Positions 14,710 through 24,731 of a DNA stretch of 64,000 bases are shown here, piece by piece; within the stretch, counting starts at the first letter, position 1; every line of letters begins with the position of its first letter. The DNA is from Paraphysoderma sedebokerense. Lineage: Eukaryota > Blastocladiomycota > Physodermatomycetes > Physodermatales > Physodermataceae. The stretch covers positions 248,001-312,000 of the forward strand of contig JAHLJZ010000007.1 in the NCBI GenBank assembly GCA_025602915.1, given 5' to 3'. The notes below the pieces were generated by a model that was given only the letters and a program-made list of their open reading frames with translations, did not search any database and was not told the DNA's origin. Made by a program: the position numbers and the translations under genes.

Positions 14710-15778
14710 ATGGCGACCAAAGACGTTATCGAAATTACACCTGAACGTCTTGCCCTCTACTGCACCGTCATCGGCATTTGTCTCGTCGGCGGAGCCTACG
14801 GCGGTGCCCACTATGCTAATAATTACAGACGTAAAAGGACTTACTTCAATTTAGGACTTACAATTGGTTTTATTTGTTTCGAAATTTCTGCGACAGCGTA
14901 TCTACTTATGTCTGTTCTGCGAACGGAAAAGGAACGACCAAAAGCTTCGTTTCTTCAGGTGGTGAGGTTCTATAAGTACCCGGTACTTCCTTACATTGCA
15001 CTGTTTTTTCAAAATTTGTCAACCAGTACCTCGACATATCAGTACGTAAATTAAAAACACTATAATTTAATTGAATATAACAATTAATTATTTACTATGT
15101 TTCTTCTTCATATTCATCAGGGCATTATACCTCACGTGTATCATTTTAAAAACCAGCACACAAGATGCCACATCCAAAATTAAATATTACTTTATTTATA
15201 TCCTCAATCATCTCATGATACTCAGTATAGTCCTGCAATACATCTTCTTCAGTCTTGTCATGTTCCTCCCAACCATCACCAAGGGTATCATTGACCTATT
15301 CTCCTTATTCACACTCATGGTCTACGTTATCTCTTCCACAGGAATTTTCAGTTCCATTCTCATCGATTTAAAATACATTCACCAAATAAAATCCGAACTC
15401 TACAAAATTCGTCAAGCTGGTAAAGACGGTACTCCCAACGCCGCAACGAGACAATACGAACGTAAAATTCAAAAAACAATCTACGGTTCCCTCTCTTTTT
15501 TATTTTCTATCGTGATTTACATTACGATAAATTTAACCGCTATGTGGCCTTTTGATTCGTTCTTGATTTTTGCGTGGTTGTTGATGTTGTTCACCGGTTC
15601 TTATGCTCGTGTTTCTTTGGTCGATATAGTCAATGATAATCCGATGGATTCTGCCAAAACAGAGAAAAAGATTGCTCAGTCTCCTCTTCCTAGTGAGAAT
15701 AAAACCGCAACGTTGGTGGATAAAACTACTGTTGCTACAGTATTGGATAAAAGTGTACTAGATAACTCTGGCGCATAA
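14710..15778 (+). CDS. Polytopic membrane protein, about seven segments, function unknown
   Basis: Two exons, 14710-15041 and 15121-15778, joined by a 79-nt intron with a good GTACGT donor, give 329 residues. Hydrophobic segments lie roughly at residues 12-35, 45-70, 85-125 (two short ones around the splice junction), 140-165, 175-205, 235-260 and 265-290. The segment count is therefore near seven. The C-terminal 45 residues are soluble, Lys/Thr-rich and probably cytoplasmic. A charged loop (KSELYKIRQAGKDG) separates segments five and six. I do not recognise the family: it lacks the DRY/NPxxY-like motifs of rhodopsin-type receptors, and I see no transporter signature. An alternative donor at 14966 would shorten the loop before segment three. 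It could be a fungal seven-helix receptor-like protein, but that is only topology. Confidence 0.75.
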
Positions 15779-16476
15779 ATTTACTTGTAGGGACTAGTTT
15801 TAAATATAAACAATTTGAGGAGATTTGAAATATGAGGAGTTTTATATATGTTATGATCCAATTATTTGAACCGCTTGACATACCATCCTAAAATCTATAT
15901 TCAATCATGGTCATTGTTCATCCACCTGCGATGAAAGCACACATATTCACAGTACAGAAGTGATCAGCTCGGCAGGAGTTGACTGTTGAGTCGAAGGAAA
16001 CCAAACCACCCTCGGAAGTTGCTGAGAAATTGATTAGCCGCCAGTCTGTATTTTGATTCATTAACAATTTGAGTACTGCGGCGTATTTTTATTCTTTCAA
16101 GCTGGGTCATGTTAATTTAAACAATCTGCTAAGTTCATGAGACAGTCATCAGGAATGTAGTTTCTTCCGCCCACTTAAGATTGCAAAAATTTAACATTAA
16201 TCGAAAATGATAGCTTATGCTTGTTTCGTAAGAAATACTAGAGGAACTTGTCCATAGATTTAACCCGCCAAAGTTTAAATGATAATAAGAAGTCAGATAA
16301 CTAAAACTGGCTACTTTTATAACCTATTAATCCCAAAATAAGTATATTCTTTAACTTTTCTTTTACTAAGAGCGGATGAAGACGATGAGTCGGAGTTTTA
16401 TTCGTTACTACAGCTCGCGCATACATAAAGGATACAATCCCGCTACCATTCTCAATGTTACTGAAGACAACTCAAA
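15779..16476. other. Intergenic, promoter of first GH5 copy
   Basis: Between the membrane-protein stop and the first GH5 gene, both plus strand. A CATAAAG element at about 16424-16430 sits some 50 bp before the GH5 start, at the spacing where the second copy has a clean TATAAAA. Nothing else was recognised. Confidence 0.5.
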
Positions 16477-18170
16477 ATGAGAACTTGGACTCACTTGCTC
16501 CTGCTTGCACTCATCTCAACCGTTAATCCTGCACCTTTTCCTGCCCCTACGAATGGTTTCATTCGCACAGACGGGACAAAGTTCACTAAAGATGGATGCC
16601 CGGGCATTCTACTTTCATGGAGCGAACGCTTACTACATGTCCTACAGAAATTTAGATTTGATTACGTCCACTCTAGACTCTGCCAAAAGCAACAACATTA
16701 GCGCGAGTGTAACATGAAATTTCCACAAAGCATACATTATCAGGTAACTAATCAACTCATTCAAATAATTCTATTTCAACACAGGTCATCCGCACTTGGG
16801 CATTCTTGGACAGAAAACCAGACGGATTTGATGTACAATATCAATCATTTGATAGAAACCAGAGCTCTGGAATCGTAAATCAAGACGACGCCAAAGGTCT
16901 GGGCGCTTCGGATAGGTTAATAGCCGAGGCCAAAAAGAGAGATAAGAAATTAATTCTAGTACTGACAAATAATTGGGATCAATACGGAGGTATGGATATA
17001 TACAACGACTGGTAAGTAACCTCAAGATATCATATGTTTTGAGTGAGAGTTAAACTGAATACCGTGGGGTTAAGGTTCGGTAAGGTTTGGTAAATTTCAC
17101 GACGACTTTTACAATACAACGTCCAAGCAGTTCGAAGCATACAAAAATTTTACGAGCGCGCTGTTGAATCGTAAGAACCATCTCACTGGAGTTGCATACC
17201 AAGACGAACCGCCATTTTTGCATGGTACGTAGCAAACTTGCCTACTTTACAAATTTTTTTAAAACTCATAAATTATATTTCTGTAAAAGGGAGCTCGCAA
17301 ATGAACCTAGATGTAAGTCGGACGATGGAGACAACGCACCCCGAGCTCCTAAAGAGTACACTCCTTCTCCAACATGCAATGCACAGAAGATTACTTCGTG
17401 GGTTGACGGCATGTATACCAAATGAGCATAAATCCAAAAACAAATTCTGACTGTGTTTCAATTTCAATAGAGGCCAGCACACATATTAAGTCAATCGATA
17501 CAAATCATCTTGTTGCAATCGGAGACGAAGGGTTTGGTGTGAATACACCGGAAGAATTCAAAAGGGGGTTGAGTCCAGGGGCGCAATGGCCATTCCAAAA
17601 CACAGAAGGCATTGACGCAGCCAAGAATCTGGCATTGAAAAATATTGATTTTGGGACTTTCCAGTAAGTAGAGTGTCAAACACTCATCCTTAATAAACTA
17701 ATTATGGCGTATATGTTTGATTATTGAAACATATATTGACGTTTTCTGTCTGTAGCCTCTATCCCGAAGAATGGATCGGTAAAGATCACTCTAACGAAGT
17801 TCAAAATTTGACTACAAACTATATTAACTATCAAGCAAATATTGCACGACAGATGAAGAAACCAGTTCTTCTGGAAGAATATGGCTCGAATGACCACGGC
17901 ACTGAAAGAGTCAATTTATATAAATCCATTCAAAACGCAGCAGCTAACAATTCCGATATCGCGGGTACTATGTTTTGGTTTGTTAGGTGCTATTTTAACT
18001 TTTGTGCCTACATATATTAACTGATTTTGTATTTTAGGGCTTTTGCCGCTGCCCAAGGAACTATCGATGGCGACCCTCGAGTAGTTTACGCCTCGGACAT
18101 TTCATCACTAATGGGAAGCCACATAAAGGCCATGCAAGATAAAAATGGAAGTTGCAAGCCAAATATTTAG
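16477..18170 (+). pseudogene. GH5 endo-beta-mannanase-like gene, first tandem copy, probably decaying
   Basis: Secreted glycoside hydrolase of family 5 (subfamily 7-like: endo-1,4-beta-mannosidase). Its exon layout is the same as in the copy 3 kb downstream: about 16477-16708, 16785-17011, 17085-17224, 17290-17408, 17471-17663, 17756-17977 and 18038-18170. The signal peptide (MRTWTHLLLLALISTVNPAP), FHGANAYY, LVLTNNWDQYGG, ELANEP (acid/base Glu) and LLEEYG (nucleophile) are all present. Compared with the other copy, exon 1 has four extra bases right after the KDGCP codons (about 16600-16604). Exon 3 lacks one base in the DEP block (about 17210). The donor of intron 4 reads GC instead of GT (17409). 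Two shifts break the frame, so I call it a pseudogene. Sequencing error is the alternative. Downstream exons are otherwise well kept, so the loss looks recent. Confidence 0.75.
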
Positions 18171-18621
18171 ATGTTCATGGATCTGCCGGTGCTTTCTTCA
18201 TGAATTTGAACATTCTTATAGTTCCGTTTTATGACATGTAAACATTGTAAATATTCCTCCTCTCAACATGATCCCTTGTGATCGCTCACCAACTGAGTTA
18301 TCATTTACTTAAATAATTACTTGTATCATATAAATTTGCCATTGATCTGATCTGTATGTAAATTTATTCAAGAATCATTCAGTTTTTTTTCTGTATTCTA
18401 TATCATCACCTTCTGTATTACCGAAGATTAAAACCTTAAATTCATCGATATTACCTCGGAAGGTGGCAAGTTTGCGGGCTCTTGGTGTTCGATATAATTA
18501 AAGGACATAGAAATGATGTGATGTTCGATGAATCAGAATACATGGAAATAGTGTCCGTGTGATCCAGCAACTGGATGGTTTTGGAGGAATGTATGACAAA
18601 CAAGATGTACCTACTACCTAG

Positions 18622-18800
18622 CACGGCAACGAGCCGTCAATACTGATTCACTGATTTGTAAATAACCCGTAAATATCTACTGATATAAGATCTTATACGA
18701 AGATTTACCTGAAATCTCTGGGAAATGATTATAAACGCGGCATTCACTGTCTTTTTTACTTCACATTTAGATATAGGTAAAGCGTCGGCTCGTTGCTGTG
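18622..18800. repeat. Inverted repeat pair, about 180 bp end to end
   Basis: The left arm CACGGCAACGAGCCGTC (18622-18638) and the reverse complement of 18784-18800, CACAGCAACGAGCCGAC, agree at 15 of 17 positions. The region between is AT-rich and non-coding. This could be a small non-autonomous DNA transposon (MITE) or a transcript hairpin. No convincing target-site duplication is visible. Confidence 0.45.
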
Positions 18801-19355
18801 TAGTTCATTCAGATGCAGGCGTCGCGCGGACAGTGTCCTCCCAAAAAACGTATATTAAGTCTCAAATTGACTTCTTACGTCGGAGAATATTCGTAAGATT
18901 TGTAATTCTGCTTAAAATTTAAATAATTTGCTTTGAGGCACTTGCAATAATGGTGTTTCTGTGTTGATACCAATCATGGGGATGAATTTGTTACGTCACT
19001 CCTCTCCGTTGCCTCTTTTCAATTTCCGCTGAGACTTCAATGGAACGCCGAGTCTTGAATGCAAATTGTGACAATAATAAAGTCGAGAGGACAAATATTC
19101 TTCTCCGAACAAGTCTCGGCAAAAACTTGCATCAATTCATATTGACCGCTTTACGGAATGACCGAACCTTTATCTTAGAAAGCATGCACCCAAATTTGCG
19201 GCGCTTTGATTGATTATTGTTGTGTCATGGGAGAATGTTATTTCGGGATAAGTTCCTTCGACGAATATTACTTGATTTTTCTAAACAGAAACTCTGAATC
19301 TTAAACAGAAACGTTCTGCAGATTGAAAGAATTCAATGTGCGCTTCAATACCAGG

Positions 19356-19362
19356 TATAAAA
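19356..19362 (+). promoter_or_regulatory. TATA box of second GH5 gene
   Basis: TATAAAA lies 52 bp before the ATG at 19414, in a short AT-rich leader. The distance is typical for a fungal TATA element with a short 5' UTR. Confidence 0.6.
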
Positions 19363-19413
19363 TGATGACTTCCTCTCAAGTTAAGGCACCATACCGTCTT
19401 AGCATAAACCGCA

Positions 19414-21297
19414 ATGAAAATTTGGATACAATTACTACTTTTGGCCCTCGCAGGAACCGTATTTTCAGCCCCTAATACCGCTACTCCAGCTACTCAAGCT
19501 ACTCAAGCTACTCCAGCTACTCAAGGTACATCAGTTCCTCAAGGTGCACCTGCTTCTCAAGCTACACCAGTTTCGCCAACTTCACAAAATACTCAAGCTC
19601 CACAAGATACTAAAGCTCCGCACGCTACTCGAGCTCCCGGTTCGAATGGATTTATCACTAAACAAGGAACAAATTTTGTGAAGGACGGATGCCCATTCTA
19701 TTTTCATGGAGCAAACGCGTACTATTTGCATTATAGGTCTTTAGACTTGATTAGATCAACCTTGGATGCTGCCTTTGCAAAGAATATTACTGTTTGTATT
19801 CACCAAATATTAATTTCTCATTTCTTGTGGTAAGTCTCAAATATTGACATTACCATTATTTATTGACAGGTAATACGCAGTTGGGCATTCTTGGATGAGG
19901 CAATTTCCAGTGATAACGGAGTTCAAGTCCGCTATCAATCATTTGATGACGGAGACGCACCCGCCGTGAACCAAGACAGCACTACGGGCTTAGGTGCGCT
20001 TGATAGATTTGTCGCGGAGGCCAAGGCTAGAGGCATGAAATTAATATTGGCGTTAACTAATAACTGGGGAGAATACGGGGGTATGGATAAGTACAATATG
20101 ATGTAGGTCATTCGAGGACATGCTCCGATTTTGTTATTATCTCGCAGATATTAAGTTAGTAGCAGATATTAATAATCTGTTATCACTAGGTACGGTAGCG
20201 AATATCATGACGGCTTCTATAACACGAATTCACGGCAGTTTACGGCTTACAAAACTTACGTATCGACATTGTTAAACCGCGTAAACCATATCACTGGAAT
20301 CAGATATAGTGATGAGCCAACCATCTTTGCTTGGTACGTGATTTATCATGTCAATTTAACTTCCATAGATGATTACATCATACGGGTTCTAACGAAACAT
20401 GATATGCTTTATATATGACTCATGTTAGGGAATTGGCAAATGAGCCCAGGTGTCATTCAACTCATGGAACCCAAGGCGGCATGAGTTCCAGCGGTAGTTG
20501 TAGTGCTCAAATCATTACGAACTGGATTAATGGTTTGTGCAAACATTTTTTGGTATCTTGTGTGCATTTTTTTAATATGAAGATTTTGATCGATAGAGGC
20601 CAGTAGATATATCAAAACCATAGACGGTAATCATCTGGTTGCAGTCGGTGACGAAGGGTTTGGGTTGAATGTCCGAGATGAATTCAAAAACGGATTGAGC
20701 AGTGAATCTCAGTGGCCATTCCGTAACACCGAAGGAATTGACGCTGAAGCTAATCTTCGATTGGAAAGTATTGATTTTGGAACCTTTCAGTAAGTTAAAT
20801 CTACGTTGAACGACACACGACACAAAATACGCCTTCGCTACGACAATATTAACTTCTTGAGTTTGTAGTTTATATCCCCACGAATGGATCGGCGGAAGTC
20901 ACCCCGACGAAGTTAGACATTTCACAACCAATTACATAAACTATCAAGCAAGTCTTGCTCAAGCTGTCAACAAACCTGTCCTCTTGGAAGAATACGGTTC
21001 CACACTCGCTGGGACCGAGAAACAGGAATATTTCACATTCGTTCAAGATGCCGTAGCCCGCAATCCCAACATTGCTGGATCAATGTTTTGGTAAGTGATA
21101 TATGTCTAAATAATTCAATCGCATCGAAACATTGATTAATTTCCAAACACAGGGCGTTCGCCACCAACAATAGCATAATCAGTGGGGATCATAGGGTCGT
21201 TACCCCCACCGAAATTTCACCTTTGATGGGGAACCATATAAATGCCATGCAAGCTAAGAACGCCAATTGTCCTGCCACAACCCAGTCCCCACAATAA
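19414..21297 (+). CDS. Secreted GH5 endo-beta-mannanase-like hydrolase, second copy
   Basis: Likely endo-1,4-beta-mannosidase (GH5, subfamily 7-like) acting on plant or cell-wall mannan outside the cell. Seven exons: 19414-19791, 19870-20102, 20190-20333, 20429-20532, 20597-20789, 20869-21090 and 21153-21297. All phases close, giving 472 residues. A signal peptide (about 20 residues) is followed by a Thr/Ala/Gln/Pro-rich linker of about 55 residues built from ATQATPATQG-like repeats. The catalytic domain starts with SNGFITKQG. Motifs: FHGANAYY, LALTNNWGEYGG, ELANEP with the acid/base Glu near 257, VAVGDEGFG, HLYPHEW, LLEEYG with the nucleophile Glu near 392, and MFWAFA. The first copy lacks the repeated linker. 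Intron positions and phases are identical in the two, proving tandem duplication after the introns were in place. Confidence 0.93.
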
Positions 21298-21783
21298 GAA
21301 GGGAGGGCTGATTAACGCACATCTCGATGTTCAGGATATAGTTGTGCGGCTGTAGTGCAGTGATTTCTTATTCTCCTGGACGATGATTCGGAAAGCCGAC
21401 TCCTATCAGTATTAAATATTGTTATATATTTTGTCTATAGCGAACTGTGATCAGTTGTTTTGTAAGAATTTGATCAGTTCTGTGTATTTTAGATAGCTTT
21501 GTCGTTTTATATTAGTTTGATTCGTTTTCGAAGAGTTCAAGCGGGTCATATTTTCAAGTTTGATATGTGCAACTTGAGTTTAAGTAAATTTTTTCCATCT
21601 GAAAGCAATGATGAAAGTCCGAGCGGTTAAGCAACCGCCTGTCCAAATTTGTTACAAATATTGTACAAATAGCTGATTCGATTTGATTTATCCCACCCTC
21701 CAACAGTAAGATAAAATATTATTCTGTTCATACATACGCTCCTAATCTTACCGTCTAGATTACTACGAAACTTACATTCCTGA
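21298..21783. other. Intergenic, convergent 3' ends
   Basis: Lies between the GH5 stop (plus) and the Mpv17-family stop (minus). AT-rich 3' flanks with no gene seen. A short tRNA D-arm-like string at about 21614-21631 was examined and rejected. Confidence 0.55.
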
Positions 21784-22989
21784 TTATAAATTCTTCTCCT
21801 TCCCTTTGCCCTTTAAACCCTTCTTTTGATTTTTCCTGACTGTGTAATTTATGTAAACGCCAAAGACGAAACCGACCAAATTAAAGAAGGGAAGCCAAAG
21901 GTGCGGGGGCAGAAATTTCGAAGCAAAAAGTTGAACCAAGGGAAAGACTTGGACAGTTATTTTCACTACAGACATTCGCAAGAGATAAGAATTCAGAAAT
22001 GTTTCTGTTAGTAGAGAAAAAAATTTTCAAATAGGAGCGGTCACATTACTTAGTGGTAGGAATTGCTTCGGTATGACAGACAACGGTTGTCCACCAATCA
22101 CTGCCATCGCAGTTAAGTAAACTAATCGCACCGATATTTTAACATTAGTCAAGCTTCGGGGACAGTGTGCAGACAAACACTACGCCATATCTGGCAATAG
22201 CATCCATAGTGGGAACATAAGAAACACACCTAAATTTTGAATGGGTGCAATAACAAAGTTTGCGCCCACCATTTGTCCCAAGATTGACCAAATGCCTGTG
22301 GTACCTTCGAATGCTCTTGCCAACGCTATGGAGATGCCATTCGAGAAGAGTGCGAACAAATTTGTTACAAGACGCGATTTGGCAGTATGATGATGATTGA
22401 AAGCGAGAGGAACGAAGCATCAGGGTGGAAGAGGTACCCAGTAAGTCAGAAATAGAAGTCGATGAACAAAGAAAAGTGAATAAGAATTATAAATGTGACG
22501 AAGGGAAGATAATAGTACCTGCAAAAAGGTAATGGCCAAGCGGGCCCGATATGAGGAAACCTATTAAAAATCAAAGGGACATGTAAGTGTGTGCTGAATG
22601 TGGTCCCATTTCTTCATACAAATAATCAATATAACGAATGCAAGACGAGTCTCGGCTTTTGCATCTATCCACAGTTTCTCTAGACAACAGCTAGGAGTGC
22701 GAAAGAATGTATTAGTGTTGGGCTTACCGTAGCCACCCATCTTGACCATTCTCGAGATCAATTCATTGATTACAACATAGCCCGACAATTTTGACGCAAC
22801 AAGTTCTTGAAGAAGGTTCAAGAAACCAGAGGTACAGGCCTAAACACGCAGATTGACCTTTAATGACGACGAAATAAGATACTCAATGGTACAAAATGTT
22901 TGAACCTTAGTGAAGACAGGGTTGGTTTCCAATGATCTCAAATAACGGGTCCAAGGGGAAAGACGGATTGGTTTAGAGTAAGCAGCCAT
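21784..22989 (-). CDS. Mpv17/PMP22 family membrane protein
   Basis: Small polytopic inner-membrane protein of mitochondria or peroxisomes (Mpv17/PMP22 family, including yeast Sym1), thought to form metabolite-permeable channels. The start ATG is at 22987-22989. Exons 22906-22989, 22728-22839 and about 22519-22560 are clear. Further exons around 22250-22390, 22060-22140 and 21784-21960 are recognisable but their edges are not settled. Diagnostic pieces are WTRYLRSLETNPVFTKA at the N-terminus, MGGYGFLISGPLGHYLF, a block ending ANFVIAPIQN, and PHLWLPFFNLVGFVFGVY near the C-terminus. The C-terminus is very basic (Lys/Gly). Order and spacing match the family, whose usual length is 170-230 residues. 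Confidence 0.8.
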
Positions 22990-23582
22990 CTTCCGACCGG
23001 TGGTTGAGATATGTATGGGTCTATGTATATTCTCTTGCGAGGGACCTTTGTTATTTCAGTAGTGAAGACCTTGGAAGAGTGACATCACAGTGCAGGCGCC
23101 AAACCGCCGGGCCGAACCCGTGAAAAATTAGACATGAAGACATATCTTATTCGAACGGAAAGCGGAAATTGTATGTTCATTGATATATATTCAATTATCG
23201 TCTGACATATTGGTTTCTCTTGGCTACTGATGTAATCAGCAATTTGTGAAGTGAAGGTTTGATCAAACCGTTTCAGAACAAGTCCACCCTCCACAAGTTC
23301 AGCGTACAAGAAACAAGGTATATCGCGACCTTTCAATGCCTTGTAAATTAATAAAAAGATATTCAAGTCTTTGCAAGATATTCTTGCAAGTGTCAGGGAT
23401 ATTGACCATGTAATCTGAGTTAATGGATTGCGGCCCAAAGGCAGTCCTTGGGCCTTGGGGCCTGTTGCAATGCTGACGTGGATCTCTCGTCTATTCCACT
23501 TTATTCCACCTTTTCCAACAACCCTCCTTCCGCTATTCTCAACTTATACGCAATTTATTATCCCAATTTCAGTACAAGTATC
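22990..23582. other. Divergent promoter region
   Basis: 593 bp between the starts of the Mpv17-family gene (minus) and the RING gene (plus). The minus-strand open frame at 23085-23438 begins at a TTG, has no ATG near its start and no recognisable domain, so it is not called. No other element was identified. Confidence 0.5.
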
Positions 23583-24416
23583 ATGGCTTCGTACTTTGGT
23601 AATCCACGTATTTCTATTTATTCCCTTCATTTTGGCTTGCTTCTAAATGTATTTTACGGTTCTTCACCTTTACACTATCAGACGACCATAATATTGAAGA
23701 GTCTTCCGCTTCGTCTAGACGCCGAAATACTAATAGAAATCCTGATATTTCGCATTTTATGTCAGTGTCCGATTCCTCGAATTCAAGTGCAGATTCAAAT
23801 GCTTTTCATTACGTTGCAAAGTGAGTTGCAATTTGACTATATCCGTTGTACTATGTACACTCATGAATAGTTCTTACAATCAACCAGCTTGTTCAATTCA
23901 TTTCGAATGAATATCGACGATCTTTCCCATCGGCAATTTCTCGATAACTTGATTTCTCAGCTCATGTCAGAAACGCACACGAAATCTGGGCCTCCCCCTG
24001 CCAGCAAGAGTTTTATTGAATCATTACCCAAGATAGACCATCCGGAGCTAACTTTTAATGGTATGTGTCTGACGCTATAGGGGTAACATTCCATCCTGAA
24101 CTGTTGGTTTTCGAGATTTGATGGCTAACTCTTTTGCTTGCACCTGCTTCACCATTCACCTAAAGAATCCCCAATATGTTCGATATGCACAGACACATAC
24201 TCTTCGTCTTCAACCGTCACAAAATTACCCTGCTCGCATCACTTCGATGTGAGCTGTATAACACCTTGGCTCCAACTTCATAACACGTGTCCTGTTTGCA
24301 GACACATTCTTCCAACTGATCATAAAGAAGAAGTAGAAAGTGAAATTGAAAATGTCAACAATCGGTCAAGTAGAGAACAGGAGGAGGATTACGACCCAGA
24401 TTGGATGTACGGTTAA
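23583..24416 (+). CDS. RING-H2 E3 ubiquitin ligase
   Basis: Four exons: 23583-23598 (only 16 nt), 23682-23820, 23888-24060 and 24166-24416, giving 192 residues. The first half is Ser/Asn-rich and probably disordered. Residues about 62-85 form a conserved-looking helical stretch (FRMNIDDLSHRQFLDNLISQ). A RING-H2 finger follows: CSICTDTY, then PCSHHFDVSCITPWL and NTCPVCR, giving the C-x2-C ... C-x-H-x2-H-type ... C-x2-C ligands. The tail is acidic and ends DPDWMYG. The arrangement resembles RNF126/RNF181/Praja-type ligases but lacks their N-terminal zinc ribbon. Substrate unknown. Confidence 0.88.
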
Positions 24417-24731
24417 TGACTTCTATGCCTTGGGTTTGGTTTTTTTTTGATGGTGATTGTAGCTTTAGGGGTGTTGTCTTCGATAGGCGTTGCTGGACCA
24501 GTCAGATATATTTATATGATATAAAATTCAGTTTGATTACATTGCCACACCCAACCTTATATAAAGGAGTTGGCAAGCTATTCCGCAACCACCGGTGCCC
24601 CCTCTTTTTGATCAACTTGAGTCTTAGCCTGCAATTACGAATTTATCTCTAAATTAAATTTACAAAGGAAATCTTCATATTATATACATGAAAGATCTAA
24701 CAAGAAGATGATGCAAAATAAATACAAGGCA
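24417..24731. other. Short convergent intergenic region
   Basis: 3' flanks of the RING gene (plus) and the DOCK gene (minus). AT-rich with no feature recognised. Confidence 0.5.

Larger units (their letters stand above)
18171..19413. other. Intergenic between the GH5 copies, with an inverted repeat
   Basis: 1.24 kb containing the promoter of the second GH5 copy and no gene I can support. A 17-bp inverted repeat (18622-18638 against 18784-18800) is listed separately. The open frame at 18725-18922 overlaps its right arm and resembles nothing. Confidence 0.6.

Noticed and set aside
21614-21631. String GTCCGAGCGGTTAAG, resembling the D arm of a Ser/Leu tRNA
   Set aside because: No matching acceptor stem, anticodon arm or T-loop (GGTTCGAATCC type) follows within tRNA distance. 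It is a chance match or a scrap.
23085-23438. 117-codon minus-strand open frame between the Mpv17-family and RING genes
   Set aside because: Starts at TTG, has no ATG near the start, no domain and no splice partners. Treated as promoter sequence.
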